Assembly: GCA_016715245.1 (NCBI GenBank)
Contig: JADKAS010000016.1
Location: 1 to 64,000, forward strand
Length of the DNA: 64,000 nt
DNA from: Saprospiraceae bacterium
Lineage (GTDB): Bacteria > Bacteroidota > Bacteroidia > Chitinophagales > Saprospiraceae
Direction of reading: 5' to 3'
The notes beneath the pieces are model-generated. The model saw nothing but the letters and a program-made list of their open reading frames with translations, did no database searches and was not told where the DNA came from. Below, in pieces: positions 16,008 through 24,546 of this stretch (the first letter of the stretch is position 1; each line of letters opens with the position of its first letter). Position numbers and translations under genes: made by a program.

Positions 16008-16661
16008 TCAACTCACCAGTTTAATGTTGAAGGCGCCGTTGCTGGTAGCCCCATATATACTCAACCATAAGGGGAGGTACATTTCCGTTCCTCTGGCTTT
16101 GGTGATATCTCCGAGGTCAAGGATATTTTTATCTTTCCATCCAAAGGAAGTTAAGATATTTGTTACTTCTTCCTTGGCAGAAGTGTCATTTCCGCAAACA
16201 AAAACATTATGGTCTCCACCGTTTATCATGGCGGGATTGACCATAATTCCGCACCACATGGTATTCAGAGTTTTGACCACTTTACTTTGAGGAAATGTTT
16301 TCTGGATTTCTTCTCCAAGGGAGTTGGTGTTGACAACTGCGAGAGAAGGGGGCATTCCTTTTGAAAAGTCGAGTGGATTGGAAATATCAACGATTATTTT
16401 GCCAGCAAGATTTTTTTCCTCTCCCGAACGCAAAGCTTCAAGGGAAGCAACTCCTGCAGTGCAATTAAAAATAATGTCGCCAAATTCTGCTGCTTCCGAA
16501 AAGGTTCCATTTTTGGCTTTCTCACCATTTTTAGCAACAAAATTTTTTGCCTTTTCATTGTCACGGGTTCTGGAGCCCATCATCACTGTATGACCAAGAT
16601 CAATAAGTTTTGAACCGATGGCATCTCCCACCATTCCGGTTCCAAATACGGCTACTTTCAT
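16008..16661 (-). CDS. NADP-dependent oxidoreductase, F420-reductase-like fold
   Basis: 217 residues. The N-terminal Rossmann motif is GTGMVGDAIG (residues 7-16). The MGSRTRDNEKA stretch following beta-2 is characteristic of NADP-binding NADPH:F420-reductase-like proteins. IIVDISNPLDFSKG (residues ~89-102) and NTMWCGIMVNP continue the family pattern. Bacteria without F420 also carry such proteins, where the substrate is unknown. It is a cytosolic single-domain protein with no operon partner. The 346 bp downstream is occupied by a decayed element. Confidence 0.75.
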   Translation of the reverse strand: MKVAVFGTGMVGDAIGSKLIDLGHTVMMGSRTRDNEKAKNFVAKNGEKAKNGTFSEAAEFGDIIFNCTAGVASLEALRSGEEKNLAGKIIVDISNPLDFSKGMPPSLAVVNTNSLGEEIQKTFPQSKVVKTLNTMWCGIMVNPAMINGGDHNVFVCGNDTSAKEEVTNILTSFGWKDKNILDLGDITKARGTEMYLPLWLSIYGATSNGAFNIKLVS

Positions 16662-17060
16662 GTTTCTGTTTTTTTATGATTTATTTTAATTATACACAAG
16701 TAAAGAAAAGCGACGATATGGAAAAAGTCAATAATTTGGTTGTCATGGTATATAAAGCAAAGTCAGGGTGAAAAGTTCATAAAGTGAAAAGTGAAAGAAA
16801 CTTGGGCTAATACCATCGCAACTATTTTTTTAATCATCAAATCCTCTGCTAGCTCAAGTTTGCACCTTGTGTCTTTATAATTTTGTGATAAATTTCAATC
16901 TTACATTTACCTTAACTTCATGCACATCATACGCTCAATCCTCGATTTCCTTTTTTCCATCATAAGAAGTCTCCTAACATCCAAAATCTAAAAGATTCCG
17001 GATACCATATTTTTTATTTGTCGGCATAAACACCCCAAACCTCTTCCCTTCCATTTTTTC
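16662..17060. other. Intergenic region, no gene seen
   Basis: AT-rich non-coding stretch; no start-to-stop frame resembling a protein. It opens the scarred region (16.7-19.5 kb) of paired repeats. Confidence 0.4.
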
Positions 17061-17145
17061 TTTAAAGGACATATATGCTTGTGGAAAAGTGATAGTCATC
17101 ATAATGTCCCTTATTTCTAAAAGCAAATGTAAAAAAGATTAATGA
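17061..17145. repeat. Dispersed repeat R1, copy 1
   Basis: About 85 bp matching 18338-18427. Shared blocks include tttaaag, gtggaaaagtg, aatgtcccttatttctaaaa and atgtaaaaaagatta. Both copies have the same orientation and lie downstream of the 3' ends of minus-strand genes. Confidence 0.7.
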
Positions 17146-17315
17146 ATGATACAATTTTTTTTGACAAGGGTATGCAGCTACAAGTAGTTGGTGATACCTA
17201 CCCAACGGCGCCATTCAGAAGGGAAGTCGAAAGCTGTCCCCTACATCAAAAATATGCAATTCGTTAACTACATTTTAAGAAAAATGTAAATTGACCATAA
17301 AGGGAAGAAAGTCTG

Positions 17316-17978
17316 TCAAAGTTTGAATGTCAGTCCTGTTCCCAGTAGATAATTCCAAAAGAAATTTAATTTCTTATTTACCGGATTTCTGTAAAATGAA
17401 TTTGGATTAACATGACCTTCAACAAATAATCCAAGTCTCTTTGTCAGCTTCATTTGAGTACCTATATTAAGTAAAGTGCCAAATTTGAACCTTTCGGATA
17501 AACTTCTTAATAAGTTGCCTTTTTCAATTTTGTGCTCTTCTGGTGTATATACCCATTTAGTGTGTGAATAGTAGTCAATGGTTACACCGGCAGAAGCATA
17601 GAAATGTTTGCGCTCAATTCGGAAAAGTATGGGTAATGAAAAGTAATAATTATGAACATAAATGTCCGATGTCTTTGTGTAAGATCCTTGTGGTGTAGTA
17701 TAGTGGGAAACGAAGTCCTTTTGCAAACTTCCTCTGTCAGTGTAGTAAAATCCGGTTTCAATAAAGAGTGTTGAGTCCATTATTGAATGAATGAAAAGTC
17801 CACCGAAATTGAAGGTGAACCTTGGATGTATTGTGTTTTGAAAACTTTGATGTTTGTTTGGGTCGTAAGGGGCTGTCAATCCAGGTAAGAGTTTAAAACC
17901 AATTCGTGACTGCCCGAAAAGTTGTTCGCAAAAAATTGTCAGAAAAAATATAAAGAAATAAACTGTTAAGTTTCGCAT
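17316..17978 (-). CDS. Outer-membrane beta-barrel protein (PorT-like)
   Basis: 220 residues. The signal peptide ends near residue 22 (FCEQLFGQ), followed by an eight-strand-like barrel. It starts IGFKLLPGLT, with FNFGGLFIHSIMDSTLFIETGFYYTDRG, YFSLPILFRIERKHFYASAG and a final GTGLTFKL strand. This order (LxIxxGxxYxxxG then LxxPxLxRxxxxxFYxxxG) is typical of small Bacteroidota outer-membrane barrels of the PorT/OMP_b-brl type. Monocistronic by layout. Just upstream is dispersed repeat R2, which may hold its promoter. Ligand unknown. Confidence 0.7.
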   Translation of the reverse strand: MRNLTVYFFIFFLTIFCEQLFGQSRIGFKLLPGLTAPYDPNKHQSFQNTIHPRFTFNFGGLFIHSIMDSTLFIETGFYYTDRGSLQKDFVSHYTTPQGSYTKTSDIYVHNYYFSLPILFRIERKHFYASAGVTIDYYSHTKWVYTPEEHKIEKGNLLRSLSERFKFGTLLNIGTQMKLTKRLGLFVEGHVNPNSFYRNPVNKKLNFFWNYLLGTGLTFKL

Positions 17979-18000
17979 TGTCTGTTGTTTTTTAAAAATA

Positions 18001-18155
18001 CCGCCATTAATTTAATCTGAGATACAAATAAATATGAATTATCTCAATATTTCAAATGTATTGAGTTTTATTATACCCAAATCAAAATATCGACTTAGTA
18101 ATCCTGTGATTTGAATAGTCTAAGTTATCTGTTTGTATGATTATCGTTACTGACT
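18001..18155. repeat. Dispersed repeat R2, copy 1
   Basis: Aligns over about 150 bp with 19269-19425. Landmarks: atttaatctgagatacaaataaa, ctcaatatt, cta-agttatc and ttactgact near the end. Each copy lies about 25 bp upstream of a minus-strand gene (17978 and 19243), in the same orientation. Confidence 0.7.
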
Positions 18156-18277
18156 CCGGTGACATTATTTCAGGTAAAAAATCACGCGCAGGACAAAATT
18201 GTAAGTTTCAAATTGGACCTCGGAAAAAAAACGGGATGTTTTGTAACGTTACAATTTGACCCGGTAAAGAACATTTT

Positions 18278-18325
18278 TCAGGTGGTCAATTTCACTGGAT
18301 TCAGGTGGTCAATTTCGACCGGAAT
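18278..18325. mobile_element. Relic of an IS21-type element end
   Basis: Contains tcaggtggtcaatttc twice with a 23-bp period (18278-18293 and 18301-18316), followed by gaccggaatatgca. Repeated ggtggtcaattt...ccggaata blocks are, to my knowledge, a hallmark of IS21-family termini in Bacteroidota. No istA/istB coding sequence is present, so this is a scar. Confidence 0.55.
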
Positions 18326-18337
18326 ATGCAGTCTTCC

Positions 18338-18427
18338 TTTAAAGAAAATATATATATTTGTGGAAAAGTGTTTATCATCTTAATGTCCCTTATTTCTAAA
18401 AGTACATGTAAAAAAGATTATTGAATG
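18338..18427. repeat. Dispersed repeat R1, copy 2
   Basis: Second copy of the 85-bp repeat at 17061-17145, directly abutting the IS21-like end, which suggests the two moved or were scarred together. Confidence 0.65.
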
Positions 18428-18558
18428 GAATAAATGTTTTTTAATGCTCTTTAAAAGAATAATCAAAAAATTTTTGACTTTTGTTCTTTGACTTTTAGGT
18501 CAAATCAAAGGCTTTGGGTTATGCTGATTTATGTCAGATACTTTTCTTCTTCTTCTTG

Positions 18559-18735
18559 TTATTGTTTTGACTTAAATCTTTCAAAAACATTTCCGTTAAA
18601 TCTAAATGCTCCATTTTCTGGTGTGCCAAGCCATAAGTCGCCTTGATTGTCTTTATGTTTAAGGATTGTCGTAGGGGAATAAAGTTGCCAGATACTTTTC
18701 GGCCTTTGTGTTTGGGCGGGTTTCAAAGCAAAAAA
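18559..18735 (-). pseudogene. C-terminal remnant of a propeller-type sensor
   Basis: The minus strand between a TAG (18736-18738) and a TAA (18559-18561) is open for 58 codons. It reads ...SIWQLYSPTTILKHKDNQGDLWLGTPENGAFRFNG..., given here in parts: KHKDNQGDLWLGTPENGAF and RFNGNVFERFKSKQ. The pattern DxxGxLWxGTxxxGxxRFNGxxF is the blade of two-component-regulator (ligand-binding sensor) propellers. Nothing upstream continues it cleanly, so it is a decayed fragment. Confidence 0.6.
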
Positions 18736-18790
18736 CTATCTTCCGGCAGATGTTATTGAGGAGAAGAGAACTTTCGGCATTGGATATTAT

Positions 18791-19243
18791 CTATTTATTC
18801 CTTAACGGTTTTTTTGTTAAATGGTCATACGGACTTGGTTGCCCATTATTCTGCAAAACACTAATAATCCGAATTCTGTTATATCGTTGCAGAAAAATCG
18901 GATAAATATTTATAAACAAATTAAGAAGAGAAAGAAAAATCCAGTCAAAAATCGTCAATTTTTTGTCAAACATAATTATCAATAGAATAAAAATTATTAC
19001 GCCAATGATATGCCGCCATTCGTAATTCCTTGTTTTTTTTTCATAGTTATATAACTCTTCTAATTTGTCTGAATTACTAATCTTGATTTGAGTTATATTT
19101 CTTCTTTTTCTAATAATGTCTCCTGTTGTAGGTAAATACTTCTTGTAAGTTTTAATACCAACCCATTCATAAATTGTTTTTCCCCCATAAAACTCAAATG
19201 TTTTTGGTTCAAAATAGCGTAATATTTGTTGCCTAATTGTCAA
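18791..19243 (-). CDS. CrtO-like (glycosyl-diaponeurosporenoate acyltransferase family) membrane protein
   Basis: 150 residues with two central hydrophobic helices (IIGVIIFILLIIMF and DWIFLSLLNLFINIYPI). GIKTYKKYLPTTGD lies near the N-terminus and NIYPIFLQRYNRIRI at the C-terminal side. The (N)xYPIxxQRYNRxR ending is what I remember from the CrtO-type acyltransferase family, including in bacteria without staphyloxanthin. The substrate here is unknown; an envelope or pigment glycolipid is only a guess. The C-terminus (SVLQNNGQPSPYDHLTKKP) runs past the family core. Confidence 0.5.
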   Translation of the reverse strand: MTIRQQILRYFEPKTFEFYGGKTIYEWVGIKTYKKYLPTTGDIIRKRRNITQIKISNSDKLEELYNYEKKTRNYEWRHIIGVIIFILLIIMFDKKLTIFDWIFLSLLNLFINIYPIFLQRYNRIRIISVLQNNGQPSPYDHLTKKPLRNK

Positions 19244-19268
19244 TGTTTTGTCGTCTTTTTACGCTTAC

Positions 19269-19425
19269 TGCCAACTATTTAATCTGCGATACAAATAAAA
19301 ATAAATTGCCTCAATATTTTATATTTATAGTGATTTTTATTATTTGTGAACCAAAAACATTGTTTTACTAATCTATGAATTGACATGACTAAGTTATCCG
19401 TAGGTATAATCATCCGTACTGACTT
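19269..19425. repeat. Dispersed repeat R2, copy 2
   Basis: Second copy of the ~150-bp repeat at 18001-18155, located between the CrtO-like gene and the methyltransferase gene. Confidence 0.7.
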
Positions 19426-19518
19426 TATGCCGATGTTTTATCCGGCATTACCCGCCGTATAAAAACTTGGGTCTTTTAACCCTTTGGGATAAAATCATAT
19501 CTTGCTTTCAGGTAAGTG

Positions 19519-20286
19519 TTAAAATCTTTCTGCAATCACCAGCATTTCAAAATCATCTTTTTGCAACATATCCTTCCGGGAAAAAGCACCGAGTTTGGCG
19601 CCGAAGATATCAATTTTGGTAAAACCGAGTGTTTTCAGCAACCACGTTATCTCTGAGGGAACATAATACCTTTCGTTACATTCGTATTCATGTTCTATAC
19701 CATGATCATCAACAATTTTGGTAATGTTGTAATCCCTGAAAGTCATTAAGTCAAAATTTTTACTATCGTATTGGGCATTTCCCTCTACACCTGATCCGTG
19801 AAAATCATTGATAGAGTGAAATAAAGGAAACAATCCGTTTAAGGTGGTGAAAATAAATTTTGATTTTTGTTTTAAAGCCTGCGACACATTTTTCAAAATC
19901 TCAAAATTCATTTCATCAGTTTCCATGAGAGGGAATCCGCCTTCACACAACATAATCGCTACGTCAAATTGATTTTCAAAGGGCAAGTTCCTGGCATCAT
20001 AATGTAAAAAATCTATTGGCAGACCATAAAGTTTTGCCTTTTCCGTTGCTTTTGTTAGCAACGTTTCAGATAAATCAATGCCTGTTATCGAATATCCTCT
20101 TTTACTCAACTCAATAGAATGACGACCTGTACCACAACCGATATCTATGATGTTAACGTCTTTGTTGAATTGGATCTCCCTCTCTATAAAATCGCATTCT
20201 CCTATAGTGCCCTGCACAAAAACTTCCTGATCATATTTTTGACCATAGTTTTCAAACAGACTTTCGTACCATTGTTTTTTGTTCAT
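19519..20286 (-). CDS. SAM-dependent class I methyltransferase
   Basis: 255 residues. Motif I is VNIIDIGCGTGRHSIELS (residues ~45-62), with an acidic end to beta-2 in GYSITGIDLSE, motif II-like FLHYDARNLPF and FDVAIMLCEGGF. Together they mark a Methyltransf_11/25-type Rossmann enzyme that uses S-adenosylmethionine. The C-terminal half (DYNITKIVDDHGIEHEYECNERYY, then LKTLGFTKIDIFGA) is typical of small-molecule methyltransferases. Substrate unknown. No operon partner; R2 copy 2 follows its 3' end. Confidence 0.85.
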   Translation of the reverse strand: MNKKQWYESLFENYGQKYDQEVFVQGTIGECDFIEREIQFNKDVNIIDIGCGTGRHSIELSKRGYSITGIDLSETLLTKATEKAKLYGLPIDFLHYDARNLPFENQFDVAIMLCEGGFPLMETDEMNFEILKNVSQALKQKSKFIFTTLNGLFPLFHSINDFHGSGVEGNAQYDSKNFDLMTFRDYNITKIVDDHGIEHEYECNERYYVPSEITWLLKTLGFTKIDIFGAKLGAFSRKDMLQKDDFEMLVIAERF

Positions 20287-20731
20287 TGTATTTTGGGTTA
20301 AAATGGATTACCTCTTTTTGTATTTTAAAAGAATAAAAGATAACATTTTTCCTATGGAGCCTTTGGTTCAAAAGAGGCAAACAGGGAAAAATAAATTTAC
20401 AACTACTTTTAATATTTTAAATAACCTCAACCAAAGTTAAAAAGTTTACATGCCGGATTGAGGTCATTATTCATTAATTTCGCAGGCCATAGAAGTCATA
20501 TTGATACGTAATTCAATTAACGAAAACATACAATTTCGAATATAACGAATTTGATTTCGCAAAAAGAAGGTTATATTCATTTTGAAACTTGATAAAATAT
20601 ATATTTAAAAGTAAATGGTTGTTTGAGAAATTACTATCTTTATACATCAATAGATGAATCTTAAAATAGAAAAAGGGCAACAATTAAAAAATTTATGCAC
20701 TCAGTCTTCGAAAGAAAATAAAGTATAGTCA
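20287..20731. other. Divergent intergenic region
   Basis: About 445 bp, strongly AT-rich, between the divergent methyltransferase and FAD-oxidoreductase genes. It should carry both promoters; a TATCTTTA at 20635-20642 is the nearest to a -7 box on the plus strand. No gene seen. Confidence 0.4.
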
Positions 20732-22075
20732 ATGGCCAAAATCATCATCATAGGCAACGGTATAGCAGGCTCCACGGCAGCCAGACACATCAGAAAAATC
20801 AGTGACCATGAAATTACCATGATTTCGGGCGAAACAGAATACCCTTTTTCACGGACAGCGTTGATGTATATCTATATGGGCCACTTGAAATTTGATCACA
20901 CAAAGCTATATGAAGATTGGTTTTGGGCAAAAAACAGAATACAAACCAAAAAAGCCTGGGTCAAACATGTTGATACTTCAGAAAAATCAATCCTCCTGGA
21001 AAACGGGGACAAGTTGCAATACGATAAGCTGATTATCGCCACAGGATCTACGTCCAATAAATTTGTATGGCCGGGACAAGATTTGGAAGGTGTACAAGGG
21101 TTATACCATTTGCAAGATCTCGAAAGTATGGAAGCAGCTACCCAAAAAGGGATAAAAAGAGCCGTTATCATCGGTGGAGGATTGATTGGTATAGAGATGG
21201 CAGAGATGTTTCATAGCCGGCATATTCCTGTGACGATGTTGGTGCGGGAAGAAAGCTTCTGGAATGTAGTACTACCTAAGGAAGAGTCAGCCATGGTCAA
21301 CCAACACATCTTAGCCAATGGTATAGATTTGAGACTTAGTGAAGAATTATTGGAAATCAAAGGTCAGGACGGAAAGGCATCTTGTGTTGTTTGTAAAAAT
21401 TCGGGGGAAGAAATCGCTTGTGACTTTGTGGGTCTCACAGTAGGGGTGAGCCCCAATATTGATTTTATAAAAGAATCAGGACTCGTTATCCATCGCGGAA
21501 TAGTTGTCAATGAATATCTTCAAACATCAGTTGAAGAGGTCTATGCACTCGGTGACTGTGTGGAACTTTCTGCGCCCAACCCAGGAAGAAGACCTGTCGA
21601 AGCCGTTTGGTACACAGGCAGGATTATGGGCCAAACGGTGGCGAAGACCATCTGTGGTGAGCCAACTAAATACAATCCCGGAATCTGGTTCAACTCTGCC
21701 AAGTTTTTTGACATCGAATATCAGGTGTACGGTGACATTCCTGCGAAAACACCTGAAAACATCACTTCGCTGTATTGGCAACATCCAACAGAAAACAAAG
21801 CCATACGCATCAATTTTGAAACATTGACAGGTGCTGGCACAGGTTTTAATCTCATGGGCATCCGTTACAGGCATGTCGTGTGTGAAAAATGGATAGCTGA
21901 TAAAATTCACATAGAAACCGTCATTGAAAATCTTTCTCTTGCCAATTTTGATCCTGAGTTTTTTGAACAGTATGAAGGGGCATTTGCTGATATGTACAAC
22001 CAAAATACAGGTAAGGCATTGACCTTAAAATCGAAAAGAAAATTGGGTTTGGTGGAAAAGTTTTTATTTGGTTGA
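20732..22075 (+). CDS. FAD-dependent pyridine nucleotide oxidoreductase
   Basis: 447 residues. The N-terminal FAD-binding motif is IIIIGNGIAGSTAARHI (GxGxxG at 8-13). IIATGS is at about 101-106, the second NAD(P)-binding motif AVIIGGGLIGIEMAE at about 144-157, and the second FAD motif EVYALGDCVEL at about 265-275. This is the order of NirB/rubredoxin-reductase-type enzymes. The C-terminal ~120 residues differ from a plain reductase and may contact a partner. The natural partner is the membrane 4Fe-4S protein at 23008, which follows once the toxin-antitoxin pair is discounted. I infer electron transfer between NAD(P)H and a membrane iron-sulfur protein. Confidence 0.8.
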   Translation: MAKIIIIGNGIAGSTAARHIRKISDHEITMISGETEYPFSRTALMYIYMGHLKFDHTKLYEDWFWAKNRIQTKKAWVKHVDTSEKSILLENGDKLQYDKLIIATGSTSNKFVWPGQDLEGVQGLYHLQDLESMEAATQKGIKRAVIIGGGLIGIEMAEMFHSRHIPVTMLVREESFWNVVLPKEESAMVNQHILANGIDLRLSEELLEIKGQDGKASCVVCKNSGEEIACDFVGLTVGVSPNIDFIKESGLVIHRGIVVNEYLQTSVEEVYALGDCVELSAPNPGRRPVEAVWYTGRIMGQTVAKTICGEPTKYNPGIWFNSAKFFDIEYQVYGDIPAKTPENITSLYWQHPTENKAIRINFETLTGAGTGFNLMGIRYRHVVCEKWIADKIHIETVIENLSLANFDPEFFEQYEGAFADMYNQNTGKALTLKSKRKLGLVEKFLFG

Positions 22076-22120
22076 AAGAAAAGTTAAAAAAACAATACTA
22101 AATGAACTTAAAGCAAATAA

Positions 22121-22138
22121 AGTACGTTATTAAGTACT
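22121..22138. promoter_or_regulatory. Putative Phd/YefM operator
   Basis: Two GTAC-centred half-sites, AGTACG (22121-22126) and AGTACT (22133-22138), have centres exactly 12 bp apart, 14 bp before the antitoxin ATG at 22152. The known E. coli YefM-YoeB operator has TGTACA cores with 12-bp centre spacing, so this looks like the autoregulatory site of the downstream antitoxin. Confidence 0.5.
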
Positions 22139-22151
22139 AAAAAAAGACCTT

Positions 22152-22586
22152 ATGGAAGTCATTAATTATTCTATCTTAAGAAATAACCTTAAAGAAGTAC
22201 TTGATAAAGTATCAAACGAACAAGAAACGTATATCGTCAATCGTGGTAATTCTAACGCCGTTATTATCTCCCTGGATGAGTATAATAGCTGGAAGGAGAC
22301 TTTGTATTTACTTTCTACAGAAGCGAATAGAAAACACCTGGAATCAGCCATAGAGAGGGACAAAAAGGGTGAGTATATTGTTACTGAAGAATCTGTAGAA
22401 TATTCCACAAGATCCCTGAAAGAAGATAGTAATAAGCCATTGGAACATAACGCTGAATCTCATAAGAAAAGCAAGGTGAATAAGAAGTTAACCGGAAAGG
22501 AATTTGTAGAAAAATGGAGAGGAGTTATTAAGGACGCTGATGTAAACATACTTAGAGAATCTTATTTGAAAGACAAATACAAATAG
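22152..22586 (+). CDS. Phd/YefM-type antitoxin with C-terminal extension
   Basis: 144 residues. Residues 1-~75 are a Phd/YefM fold: MEVINYSILRNNLKEVLDKV, then VNRGNSNAVIISLDEYNSW, then TLYLLSTEANRKHLESAIER. The LLST-x-ANRxxLxxAI helix is the YefM signature usually paired with RelE/YoeB toxins. A charged linker follows. The final ~35 residues (LTGKEFVEKWRGVIKDAD, then ILRESYLKDKYK) resemble the toxin-binding tail of small antitoxins found before PIN toxins. The next gene, 8 bp downstream, is a PIN protein, so the tail fits the toxin while the head fits the operator. The pair sits between two oxidoreductase genes. Confidence 0.8.
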   Translation: MEVINYSILRNNLKEVLDKVSNEQETYIVNRGNSNAVIISLDEYNSWKETLYLLSTEANRKHLESAIERDKKGEYIVTEESVEYSTRSLKEDSNKPLEHNAESHKKSKVNKKLTGKEFVEKWRGVIKDADVNILRESYLKDKYK

Positions 22587-22594
22587 GATACAGT

Positions 22595-23008
22595 ATGAAT
22601 TATTTAGTAGACACAAATATTATACTTGATATTGCTTTAGAGCGTACACCATTTGTTGATGATTCTACTATGATTTTTCACATAAAAGAAAATGAAAATA
22701 TTAATCTTTACTTATCTGCTTCTTCAGTCACAGATATTTATTTTATAATAAAAAAAGTAAAGGGTCATCTGATTGCTCTTTCTTTTTTAAAAGACTTATT
22801 TCAAGTATGTTTTATTGCAAAAGTAGATGAACATATCATTTTAGAAGCATCAAATTGTAAATTAAAAGATTTTGAAGACGCCGTTCAAGTTGCAGTGGCA
22901 AGAGATTGTGATGCAAATGAAATTATAACAAGAAATTCGAAAGATTTTACAAAAAGTGGGCTTATAATTTTTTCACCAAAAGAATTTATCTCTAAATACA
23001 CCCAATAA
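22595..23008 (+). CDS. PIN-domain toxin (VapC-like)
   Basis: 137 residues. N-terminal MNYLVDTNIILDIAL has the first catalytic Asp (D6). An SASSVTDIYFIIKK segment follows, then DFEDAVQVAVARDC (acidic active-site residues about 92-95) and IITRNSKDF. These are the motifs of PIN-domain Mg-dependent ribonucleases; relatives cleave tRNA or rRNA and are held inactive by the antitoxin. Its stop overlaps the next start by one base (TAATG), so toxin and 4Fe-4S protein may be translationally coupled. Length is normal for the family and no key residue appears missing. Confidence 0.85.
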   Translation: MNYLVDTNIILDIALERTPFVDDSTMIFHIKENENINLYLSASSVTDIYFIIKKVKGHLIALSFLKDLFQVCFIAKVDEHIILEASNCKLKDFEDAVQVAVARDCDANEIITRNSKDFTKSGLIIFSPKEFISKYTQ

Positions 23009-24363
23009 TGTTACCCTACAAATCCATATCACTCACCGCTCACCATCATAGTGATGGATTAAATCCAGGTCAGAAGATGGCATTGTCTTTTATTGGTTTC
23101 GGTTTCCTGCTCCAATTAGTGTATTGGCTTGGTTTTCGGTCAGAAGGGGCAGGATTATGGCTTTGGTCTTCTATAGGATTGGTCTCAGCAGGTTCGTTAT
23201 GGTATACAATTAATCAATATAAAAATACATTGCCTGGTATAAAAAATAACCATAACTGGCTTTCTTCACTTACCTCCCGTGGTTCATTGGCCTGGATATT
23301 GGCCATATTTCTGACAGGATTTTATATATTGCTGTATTGGTACCCTGAATTTTTGGGATTGGCAAAAGAGGGCGAAAACAATCGTGGATTAGTAGCCCTT
23401 TTTGATCCTTTAAGTTTTGGTTTGAAAGGAAAACCAGCCAGTCAGTGGTTTGTTTACGGTGCTTTGTATACTTTGATTATACTTCTTTTAGGTATCAAGT
23501 TTATCTATAAATACCGTCACAATAAATATCAGGTGTACCGCACGATTTCCATCATGTTTTTCCAAACAGCAATAGCTTTTATTCTTCCTGAAATCATGCA
23601 AAGTCTCAACAAACCATATTACGATTTCAAAAATATATGGCCGCTCAATTATTATTTTTTCTTTGACTGGAATATTGATGCCATGATGGCAGCAGGCACT
23701 TTTGGTTATTTTATGTTGTTTTGGGGTATCCTTTCTTTTTTGGTCATCACACCTGTGTTGACGTATTTTTATGGAAAAAGATGGTACTGCTCCTGGGTCT
23801 GTGGATGCGGTGGTCTTGCAGAAACAGCAGGCGATCCATTCAGACATCTTTCAGACAAATCGCTCAAAGCCTGGAAGATCGAAAGGTGGGTGATACATAG
23901 TGTTTTGGTCTTTGTGGTTTTGATGACAGTTTCAGTGCTCGTCACCCGTTTTTTTGGAATCAGAAATATTTTTTTAATAGATAGCGGTACATTGAGTCAC
24001 GTCTATGGTTTTTTGATTGGTGCTGCTTTTTCCGGAGTGGTAGGTGTTGGATTTTATCCTTTGTTGGGTAGCAGGGTATGGTGTCGGTTTGGTTGTCCGA
24101 TGGCAGCATATCTGGGTATCTTACAGCGTTTTTCTTTCAAACTTCCCTGGAAAAAAGAAGCAGTAAGGATGTCGAAATTCCGTATCACCACCAATGGCAG
24201 TCAATGTATTTCCTGTGGCAATTGTTCGACGTATTGTGAAATGGGTATCGATGTAAAAGCGTATGCCCAACGGCAGGAAGATATTGTGCGTGCTTCGTGT
24301 GTAGGGTGCGGTATATGTAGTGCTGTATGTCCCAGAGGCGTTTTGCGGTTGGAAAATCTGTAG
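23008..24363 (+). CDS. Membrane-bound 4Fe-4S polyferredoxin (NapH/CcoG-like)
   Basis: 451 residues with about eight hydrophobic helices. A membrane-proximal CSWVCGCGG motif and VWCRFGCPMAAYLG (Cys pairs as in NapH/NosR/CcoG-type proteins) precede two C-terminal ferredoxin sites, CISCGNCSTYC (~400-410) and CVGCGICSAVC (~433-443). Two [4Fe-4S] clusters are expected on the cytoplasmic side. The neighbour at 20732 is an NAD(P)H-type flavoenzyme, which suggests the two pass electrons to the quinone pool or to periplasmic acceptors. The start overlaps the PIN toxin stop. The substrate or terminal acceptor cannot be read from the sequence. Confidence 0.8.
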   Translation: MLPYKSISLTAHHHSDGLNPGQKMALSFIGFGFLLQLVYWLGFRSEGAGLWLWSSIGLVSAGSLWYTINQYKNTLPGIKNNHNWLSSLTSRGSLAWILAIFLTGFYILLYWYPEFLGLAKEGENNRGLVALFDPLSFGLKGKPASQWFVYGALYTLIILLLGIKFIYKYRHNKYQVYRTISIMFFQTAIAFILPEIMQSLNKPYYDFKNIWPLNYYFFFDWNIDAMMAAGTFGYFMLFWGILSFLVITPVLTYFYGKRWYCSWVCGCGGLAETAGDPFRHLSDKSLKAWKIERWVIHSVLVFVVLMTVSVLVTRFFGIRNIFLIDSGTLSHVYGFLIGAAFSGVVGVGFYPLLGSRVWCRFGCPMAAYLGILQRFSFKLPWKKEAVRMSKFRITTNGSQCISCGNCSTYCEMGIDVKAYAQRQEDIVRASCVGCGICSAVCPRGVLRLENL

Positions 24364-24487
24364 ATAAATTATTGTTTATGTAATGGGATATAAGGAAGTT
24401 TGCGAGGAAAAGGTGTAAACTTTGCCGACAGGGACCAACTACATATACATTTTTTGTTGTTTAGGTATATTCTACGCTTGAGTATGT

Positions 24488-24518
24488 TTTGGAATATAAA
24501 AGATATTAAGTATATTTG
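24488..24518 (+). promoter_or_regulatory. Bacteroidota consensus promoter
   Basis: TTTG at 24488-24491, exactly 19 bp spacer, TATATTTG at 24511-24518: a perfect TTTG-N19-TAnnTTTG. It lies 28 bp upstream of the ATG at 24547 (PQQ-type dehydrogenase). Confidence 0.7.
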
Positions 24519-24546
24519 TATGTAATAAATTTAAATATGAAATTGT

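Noticed and set aside
17061..19425. Integron attC sites between minus-strand genes
   Set aside because: R1 and R2 recur between cassette-like genes, but I could not find paired RYYYAAC/GTTRRRY core sites or an integrase.
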